From CAZEGV01 sp964511645 (GTDB taxonomy: Bacteria; Bacteroidota; Bacteroidia; Cytophagales; JAAEPT01): 39,259 nucleotides of DNA. This document shows, piece after piece, positions 33,813-39,259 of the stretch. Made by a program: the position numbers and the translations under genes. The stretch's first letter is position 1; every line of letters begins with the position of its first letter. The notes below the pieces were generated by a model. The model saw only the letters and a program-made list of their open reading frames with translations. It searched no databases and was not told the origin of the DNA. Location of the stretch: assembly GCA_964511645.1 (NCBI GenBank), contig CAZEGV010000023.1, forward strand, positions 1 to 39,259, given 5' to 3'.

Positions 33813-35981
33813 ATGAAAAAGAAAATTACTTATTTGATATCCCTACTCTCTTTGTCTGCAATAGGATTATCTCAAACAACATTAGAACATTACAAGTTTG
33901 ATAATGGTAGTGTGAATGGAGAAAATGGATCGATAGGAAACTCCTCATCTCCTTTAGATAAAATTGCTAATTACAAAGGTGAAGCTAATAAAGCAATCAA
34001 CCTAACAGGTAACTCATTTACACTTGGAAGCCCTACTATCAATACAAGTAATGGTATCAGTTTTTCTTTTTGGATTAAACCTAAAGCTAACTTGCCAGCT
34101 AATACAATTATATTGTCTCAAAGAGATGTGTGTACAGGTACAAATATGTTTAATATAAACCTTAGGGGCTCTACTCAGACGGTATCTCTTGAACTTCGTA
34201 CTCCTAATGGAGCAACTAGCCTTCACGTGAATTACACTCCTAATGCATGGCAAAAAATAACTTTTACTGTTGATAAGTCTAATACAAAGGTATATGCTTA
34301 TGTAGATGGCTTATTGCGTACAACAGGAAGTTTGAATATTATGACTTTAGCAAATACTTATGCTAATACCCCCATACGAGTAGCATCAACTGTATGTGCT
34401 CATTCTAAATACAAAGGTGGCTTAGATGAATTTCGTATATATGAAAGTACTTTGACCACTGCTCAAGTAAAAAATGCATTTACTTCGGATGGTGTATCGT
34501 TTGACGAGCTTTATCTTTTGACACATTACAAATTTGACTCTACGATTATATCAGAAGAAAAAATAAATACTCCTAACCCTAACGCAAATCTTACTGACCG
34601 CAACCAAATAGCAAATTCTGCTACTAATTTGGCAGGTGGAAACTTTGATTTAGATCCAGTAAACATCAATACTAATAATGGAATTACTTTTTCTTTTTGG
34701 ATAAAACCTCTTGCTTCCTTAGCAGGAGACAAAATTGTCTTATCAAGAAGAAGTGTTTGTACGGGTACAAATATGTTTAACATAAATCTTAATGGTTCTA
34801 CTCAAAAAGTAGGGATTGAACTCCGTACTCCTATAGGGGCAAGTGGTCTTTGGGTAGCTTATACACCTGGGGTGTGGCAAAAAATAACGTTCTCTGTAGA
34901 TAAAACTAATGCTAAAATACGTGCTTATGTAAATGGTGTATTACTTCAAACAGGAAACTTAACTGCTAGCACTTTAGCACCTACATTTACTGGTACAATA
35001 AAAGTAGCATCAAGCGTTTGTAATAAAAATCCTTACAAAGGAGGTTTGGATGATGTTTTTATTTACCCAAGCAAGCTAACAGATCTTCAAATAAGTAATG
35101 CCTACACTACAGATAATGATAACCAGTATAACTTTAGTTATAAGGAAACTTTTCAATCAGGGCTTACTAATTTCACAAATCCAACATTACCAATTATAGG
35201 TAGGACGATAGGCAATACTAATTCGGTAGATAATGCTCTTTTGTTATCTGGGCAATCTTATGACCTAGGCAACCCTAATATCTTTACTGGTCAAAAATTA
35301 GGTTATACCTTTAGTTTTTGGATAAAACCTGATGTTAGTCTTACAGGTAACACTGTTGTTTTTGGTAAAAGAGCCATTTGCAATCACACTAATATGTTTT
35401 TGGTTAACCTAAATGGATCAACAAAAAAAATAAGTTTAGAACTTAGAAGATCTACAGGTCAAGTTGTTACTCATAGTATAGGATATACCCCTGGTGTGTG
35501 GCAACAAATTGTGTTTATTGTAAACTTAGATGGAAATTACATTACTACATTTCATAATGGTGCAGAAGGAAGTACAAAAATGATGGGTGGAAATGAAGTT
35601 TCTTTATCATATACTCCAACACTTAAAATAGCTAAATCAGCATGTCCCGTAGCACCTTACCAAGGAGGTTTGGACGAAATAAAGATTTATAGAATACCTT
35701 TAAATAGCCAAAAAATATTAGATAACTATAACTCTGTAATTACAAATGTTTTTTCTACTGAAACGGTTAAAAAAGCAACCATTTACCCTAATCCAGTTAT
35801 TACAGAACTAACGATTATGCAAGACAACTTACTTTCAGTAGATGTTCTTAACCTTAACGGTATGCGTGTTTTATCGTCAGGTAATAACAAGGTAGATGTA
35901 TCTAGTTTAGAAAATGGAGTTTACCTAATTCAGCTCAATACTAAAAATGGTGTTTTAACTCAAAAAATCATTAAACAATAG
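33813..35981 (+). CDS. Secreted three-LamG-domain protein with T9SS sorting tail
   Basis: The 722-aa product has a signal peptide (about 1-20), three LamG/concanavalin A-like domains (about 24-230, 235-440 and 445-650) and a type A T9SS C-terminal sorting domain (about 655-722: ATIYPNPV, SVDVLNLNGMRVL, LENGVYLIQL, QKIIKQ). Each LamG domain keeps FSFWIKP, a Cys in CTGTNMF or CNHTNMF and a second Cys before YKGGLD or YQGGLD, which suggests one disulfide per domain. LamG folds often bind carbohydrates or act in adhesion, but the ligand is unknown. It probably uses the T9SS represented here by SprA, PorT and the PorE-like protein. An operator-like block precedes it and a terminator follows. Confidence 0.9.
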   Translation: MKKKITYLISLLSLSAIGLSQTTLEHYKFDNGSVNGENGSIGNSSSPLDKIANYKGEANKAINLTGNSFTLGSPTINTSNGISFSFWIKPKANLPANTIILSQRDVCTGTNMFNINLRGSTQTVSLELRTPNGATSLHVNYTPNAWQKITFTVDKSNTKVYAYVDGLLRTTGSLNIMTLANTYANTPIRVASTVCAHSKYKGGLDEFRIYESTLTTAQVKNAFTSDGVSFDELYLLTHYKFDSTIISEEKINTPNPNANLTDRNQIANSATNLAGGNFDLDPVNINTNNGITFSFWIKPLASLAGDKIVLSRRSVCTGTNMFNINLNGSTQKVGIELRTPIGASGLWVAYTPGVWQKITFSVDKTNAKIRAYVNGVLLQTGNLTASTLAPTFTGTIKVASSVCNKNPYKGGLDDVFIYPSKLTDLQISNAYTTDNDNQYNFSYKETFQSGLTNFTNPTLPIIGRTIGNTNSVDNALLLSGQSYDLGNPNIFTGQKLGYTFSFWIKPDVSLTGNTVVFGKRAICNHTNMFLVNLNGSTKKISLELRRSTGQVVTHSIGYTPGVWQQIVFIVNLDGNYITTFHNGAEGSTKMMGGNEVSLSYTPTLKIAKSACPVAPYQGGLDEIKIYRIPLNSQKILDNYNSVITNVFSTETVKKATIYPNPVITELTIMQDNLLSVDVLNLNGMRVLSSGNNKVDVSSLENGVYLIQLNTKNGVLTQKIIKQ

Positions 35982-36003
35982 ATTAGTAATAGTAGTGAGT
36001 TTT

Positions 36004-36034
36004 AAAAGACCTGTTTTTTGGACAGGTCTTTTTT
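36004..36034 (+). terminator. Intrinsic terminator after the LamG gene
   Basis: An 11-bp perfect stem (36004-36014 with 36022-36032), a 7-base loop and a T run follow the stop by 22 bp. The downstream regulator gene therefore needs its own promoter. Confidence 0.85.
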
Positions 36035-36082
36035 ATTGATTATCATTATTTTTTGTATGACTTTATAATTAAAAAAAAATAG

Positions 36083-38167
36083 GTGAAAACAGTTTTTGAT
36101 AAAAATATTAACCTAGGCATTACAAAAGAGTTGTCAAAAGGTGAAGCCAAGTTGGTACGTTTGCTAAACATCATTTGTTTGACTTGGTATTTTATTCTTA
36201 TCTATTTTATTGCTCTAATTATTTTTTATACTATTACAGCATATATCCTTGAAGGAGTGAATTTTTTATTTGTTGCAATGGTACACCTTACTCAAGGTGT
36301 TTTTTTAATTAGTATCCAAATGCTACAAAAAAAAGAAAAATATGAATTAGCACGAATTCTTTTTATTATCTCCGCCTATATTCAGTTTTTTATATTTAGC
36401 AATTTTTTGGTTAAGGGGGATTTAATAGAATTCTTTTACCTGCTTATTCCTTTATTTTCATTACTTTTTTTAACTAGAAAAGTTTATCATTATTTATTTC
36501 TTATACTTTCTATTTTAGCTTTTTTGCTCCCCCCTTTTTTATTAGAAGGGCTTTATTCTGACAAAAGAACATTATCATTTACTGTAATGCCCGTACTTTT
36601 TATAGCAATATTCTTACTGGTTAATTTTTTTAAGAATGCAAATAAAAGAAATGAAACATTACTTGAAAATGAAAAGAAAAAGGCAGAAGAAGATAAAATC
36701 AAAATAGAACAACAAACAGTGGAGCTAAAAGAACTAAATGATTTTCAAAATCACTTTTTTATTAATGTCACCCATGAACTACGCACACCTCTTACCTTGA
36801 TAAAAGGGCAAGCTTTTAGCTTACAGAAAACAATAAAAGACAAAGTTTACTTAGATAAAATTAATAAGATATTAAACAATACATCCAAAATTGAAATACT
36901 TGTAAATGATGTGATAGACGTAGCAAAAGCAGAAGGAAAAAAACTAGTACTCAATAAAACCACTTATTCAGTAAACAAATGTTTGCAAAAAATTTATTTA
37001 TCATTCCACCCATTATTTCAAGAAAAGAATATTAATTTAACACTTCACCTTTCGGATCAAGAACAGTACGTCAATATAGATTCTGTTTATTTTGAACGAG
37101 CTTTAAATAATATTTTACTCAATGCTTCCAAATATACCCCGTCAGGAGGTAAAGTGAAATTAGGGATCAATACCAGCACTCACAATGCTATAATATACAT
37201 TACTGATAACGGAATCGGAATCTCTCAGAATGAAACTAAGCGTATTTTTGAACGTTTCTACCAAAGTAAAAATGACATCAACAAAGCTAGCGGAAGCGGG
37301 ATAGGTCTAGCTTTCACTCAAGAAATCATATCCTTACATCAAGGTAGTGTTACCGCTCAAATAAACAAAGAGAAAGGTTTATCCTTTAATGTTACCCTTC
37401 CCCTGGCGGCTAATCCTGATTTTAGCGAAAATGAAAGCAGAACACCTCCGAATAGTAACACAACAGTATTACTCGTAGATGACAATGCCGAAATGCGTGA
37501 ATACTTAAGCACTGTATTGGTAGCATATACAATATTGGAGGCAGAAAATGGTTTTGAAGCACTTAAAATAATCGAAACCAATAAAATAGATGCCTTGGTA
37601 ACTGACTATATGATGCCAAAGATGGATGGATTTGAACTGATACAAGAAATAAAAAAGAAAAATTACAACTTTCCTATTATTGTAATCACTGCCCGTGCAG
37701 ATACCAAAAGTAAACTAGACATATTAGCACTAGGTATAGATGATTATTTAACCAAACCATTTATTGAGGACGAACTATTGTATAGATTAAGCAATTCATT
37801 GTCAAATGCTCAAAACCGTATTCAGCTTCAGAGTGAAGAAGACATAGGAGATGAGGGACATGATTTTATAAAAAAAGCCAAAGAAATTGTTGAAAAGAAT
37901 ATTGATAGTATGGATTTTGGGGTCAATGACTTGGCAGATCAATTGAGTATTGGAGAGAGAAGTCTCGCTAGAAAAATAAAATTTCTTTCTGGACTTACTC
38001 CAAATATGTTTATTAGAGAAATAAAACTAAGCTATACTAGGAGATTGATAGAGAGGGAGGCTTGTTCTTCAATGAGTCAATTAGTGGCTAGGGTAGGGTT
38101 CAAGAATACTACACACCTTCAAAAGTTATATAAAGAACGTTTTGGTGTGTCGATTAGTTTAGATTGA
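36083..38167 (+). CDS. Membrane hybrid histidine kinase/response regulator with AraC-type output domain
   Basis: The 694-aa product has about six membrane helices (28-187), a short coiled coil, a HisKA domain with His231 in NVTHELRTPL, a HATPase domain (NILLNASKYTPSGG, DNGIGI, GSGIGLAF), a receiver domain with phosphoacceptor Asp508 in TDYMMPKMDG and Lys in TKPF, and a C-terminal AraC-type double HTH (about 595-694). All key residues are present. Unlike the classic SusR-type hybrid regulators, it has no periplasmic propeller; sensing would occur in or near the membrane. The start is GTG at 36083. Operator-like blocks lie upstream of both flanking genes, which suggests it controls them. Confidence 0.92.
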   Translation: MKTVFDKNINLGITKELSKGEAKLVRLLNIICLTWYFILIYFIALIIFYTITAYILEGVNFLFVAMVHLTQGVFLISIQMLQKKEKYELARILFIISAYIQFFIFSNFLVKGDLIEFFYLLIPLFSLLFLTRKVYHYLFLILSILAFLLPPFLLEGLYSDKRTLSFTVMPVLFIAIFLLVNFFKNANKRNETLLENEKKKAEEDKIKIEQQTVELKELNDFQNHFFINVTHELRTPLTLIKGQAFSLQKTIKDKVYLDKINKILNNTSKIEILVNDVIDVAKAEGKKLVLNKTTYSVNKCLQKIYLSFHPLFQEKNINLTLHLSDQEQYVNIDSVYFERALNNILLNASKYTPSGGKVKLGINTSTHNAIIYITDNGIGISQNETKRIFERFYQSKNDINKASGSGIGLAFTQEIISLHQGSVTAQINKEKGLSFNVTLPLAANPDFSENESRTPPNSNTTVLLVDDNAEMREYLSTVLVAYTILEAENGFEALKIIETNKIDALVTDYMMPKMDGFELIQEIKKKNYNFPIIVITARADTKSKLDILALGIDDYLTKPFIEDELLYRLSNSLSNAQNRIQLQSEEDIGDEGHDFIKKAKEIVEKNIDSMDFGVNDLADQLSIGERSLARKIKFLSGLTPNMFIREIKLSYTRRLIEREACSSMSQLVARVGFKNTTHLQKLYKERFGVSISLD

Positions 38168-38188
38168 TTTTTTGTTGTTTTTAATCCC

Positions 38189-38229
38189 TTTTGTCCAAAA
38201 TGGTCGTGTTTTTGTCAAGTTTCGTCAAT
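38189..38229 (+). promoter_or_regulatory. Predicted operator of the lipoprotein gene: phased GTC repeats
   Basis: GTC triplets begin at 38193, 38203, 38214 and 38224, spaced 10, 11 and 10 bp. TTTTGTC at 38189 and 38210 gives a 21-bp direct repeat. The block matches the one before the LamG gene, including GTCCAAAATGGT and GTGTTTTTGTCAAG. Confidence 0.65.
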
Positions 38230-38239
38230 TAAAATCAAC

Positions 38240-38247
38240 AATATTTG
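38240..38247 (+). promoter_or_regulatory. -7-like box of the DUF1566-type lipoprotein gene
   Basis: AATATTTG differs from TAnnTTTG at one base and lies 13 bp after the last operator triplet, exactly as in the LamG promoter. The ATG follows 30 bp later. Confidence 0.45.
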
Positions 38248-38276
38248 TGAAACATTAACGATAAAAAAACAAAGTC

Positions 38277-38969
38277 ATGAAAAACGTACTAATTACAGTA
38301 GCCCTATTGAGTGCTATGATATTTTCTATTTCTTCTTGTAAAAAGGATAAAGACGAAGACCCAACATCAACAACAGGAGGTAGTACAACAACTGACCCGA
38401 TACAAATCAAGCTGAACGCAGGTGAAACGCCTTTGTCTATATACAACGAAGACAATGCAAACTATGACAAACTGATAGGGAAAACCTATCAAGGAGGTTT
38501 AATCTTTTATTTCGATATAACCACAGGTAAAGGATTGGTGGCAGCACCAACAGACCAAGCCAATCAAGACAATAAGGTAACTTGGGGGTGTAAAGGAACT
38601 GAATTAGGTAATATTATCACCCCTCCAATAGGACCTTCATTTGTGGCTGCAGTAGCTAAAAATCAAGGTTTGTTTGGAGGAAAGAACAATACAACTGAAA
38701 TTTTGGATAAATGCTCAACATCAGAAGCTGCTAAACTTTGTGGTAATTTAACTTTAAGTGGTTATAGCGATTGGTATTTACCAAGTATGCAAGAAGTAGA
38801 AAAACTCTTAAAAGAAATACCACAAGAAGGATCTTATTGGACTTCATCGCAACAGAGTGCCAATTATTCTTGGAAAGTGACTAAATTAGGTCATTCTACA
38901 CACCCCAAAAATTTTGGAGCAAAAGTGAGAGCTGTAAGACAGTTTGTAGAACCTGTAACAAAGCATTAA
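38277..38969 (+). CDS. Surface-type lipoprotein with DUF1566/Lcl-like domain
   Basis: The 230-aa product has a lipoprotein signal with Cys21 followed by KKDKDEDP, an acidic/lysine tract like the surface-export signals described for Bacteroidota lipoproteins. After a Thr/Ser linker comes a DUF1566-like (Lcl C-terminal, C-type-lectin-like) domain: YQGGLIFYFD near the start, then SGYSDWYLPSMQEVEKLL, SYWTSS and KVRAVRQF at the end. Such domains are extracellular and often adhesive. An AraC-type operator candidate precedes it, and a second lipoprotein with a related leader follows 68 bp after its stop. Confidence 0.87.
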   Translation: MKNVLITVALLSAMIFSISSCKKDKDEDPTSTTGGSTTTDPIQIKLNAGETPLSIYNEDNANYDKLIGKTYQGGLIFYFDITTGKGLVAAPTDQANQDNKVTWGCKGTELGNIITPPIGPSFVAAVAKNQGLFGGKNNTTEILDKCSTSEAAKLCGNLTLSGYSDWYLPSMQEVEKLLKEIPQEGSYWTSSQQSANYSWKVTKLGHSTHPKNFGAKVRAVRQFVEPVTKH

Positions 38970-38977
38970 TTTTTCAT

Positions 38978-39016
38978 TTATTAACACCCTTATTTGAAAA
39001 ATAAGGGTGTTAATAA
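38978..39016 (+). terminator. Strong hairpin between two lipoprotein genes, without a T run
   Basis: A perfect 18-bp stem (38978-38995 with 38999-39016) with a GAA loop. No T run follows on the plus strand, so it may be a weak terminator, a processing or stability element, or a partial attenuator between co-transcribed genes. Confidence 0.7.
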
Positions 39017-39037
39017 TCAAAGTTCAATCAAAAAAAC

Positions 39038-39259
39038 ATGAAATATCTACTAATAACAACAGCATTATTGAGTGCTATGACATTTACAACAACATCTTGT
39101 AAAAAGGATAAGGAAGAAGACCCAACACTAGTAACAACTAATACACCAGCAATAGTGACAATTGATAATTCGGTTACGGCATCAGGTTTCACGAAAACAA
39201 TTCTTGAAAACCCGTCAGCCAATCAAATTATAGGGAATATAGTAGCTTCTACAAATACA
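39038..39259 (+). CDS. Lipoprotein, N-terminal part, cut by the window end
   Basis: The frame runs from the ATG at 39038 to the last base without a stop (74 codons). The signal closely resembles that of the preceding lipoprotein: LLSAM in the core, Cys21, then KKDKEEDP, again a surface-export-like acidic tract. After a Thr-rich linker, the visible end (ILENPSANQIIGNIVAST) resembles the opening of a cadherin-type repeat. It is probably co-transcribed with the DUF1566-type gene across a strong hairpin. Confidence 0.8.
   Translation, partial: MKYLLITTALLSAMTFTTTSCKKDKEEDPTLVTTNTPAIVTIDNSVTASGFTKTILENPSANQIIGNIVASTNT

Noticed and set aside
1..39259. tRNA, rRNA, CRISPR, integrase or insertion sequence genes
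   Set aside because: The gaps between genes were read on both strands and no cloverleaf, regular spacer array, transposase or target-site duplication was recognised.

Overview
The window looks like a low-GC chromosome segment from a member of the Bacteroidota, probably a Flavobacteriia-like marine or freshwater lineage. The evidence is three type IX secretion system (T9SS) components (SprA/Sov, PorT, a PorE-like protein), a secreted protein with a T9SS C-terminal sorting tail, promoters with Bacteroidota-type TAnnTTTG -7 boxes, a hybrid two-component regulator, and family-restricted genes (DUF4286, DUF4834, DUF5606). No rRNA, tRNA, CRISPR array, integrase or transposase gene was seen. The species cannot be named from sequence alone.

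Layout. 1-11.3 kb: a minus-strand run reading DUF4286 gene, lipoprotein gene, maeB, ruvA, sprA, with overlapping or nearly touching ends. 11.5-14.1 kb: plus-strand genes for a MORN-repeat protein carrying a CxxCH haem-binding motif, an MmcQ/YjbR protein, a TM2-domain protein, a DUF2752-like protein and a second protein sharing the TM2 protein's promoter and leader almost base for base. 14.2-18.7 kb: a minus-strand envelope cluster, DUF4349 plus three consecutive SIMPL-type genes, then a VWA-domain lipoprotein. 18.9-20.8 kb: a TPR-containing LytS-type histidine kinase. 21.1-24.7 kb: porE-like, ubiE and porT on the minus strand. 24.8-29.6 kb: plus-strand housekeeping genes (engB, DUF5606, carB, DUF4834, tadA). 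29.7-31.4 kb: class I fumarase on the minus strand. 31.8-33.5 kb: tyrS and a SpoU-type RNA methyltransferase. 33.8-39.3 kb: a three-LamG-domain T9SS cargo protein, a membrane hybrid sensor kinase/response regulator with an AraC-type output domain, and two tandem surface-type lipoproteins, the last cut by the window edge.

The strongest new signals are in non-coding DNA. First, the LamG gene and the first lipoprotein gene, which flank the AraC-type hybrid regulator, share a near-identical upstream element: GTC triplets at 10-11-10 bp spacing, forming a tandem 21-bp repeat that sits the same distance from the -7 box in both. This looks like the operator of that regulator and would define a small regulon of a sensor, secreted adhesin/lectin-like protein and surface lipoproteins. 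Second, a family of five intergenic hairpin elements is scattered through the window. Their flanks are conserved, but each has its own stem sequence that still pairs, and the loops of three of them carry a shared sub-module found in both orientations. Third, a promoter-plus-leader duplication (98 bp, one mismatch) precedes two small membrane proteins with different C-terminal halves.
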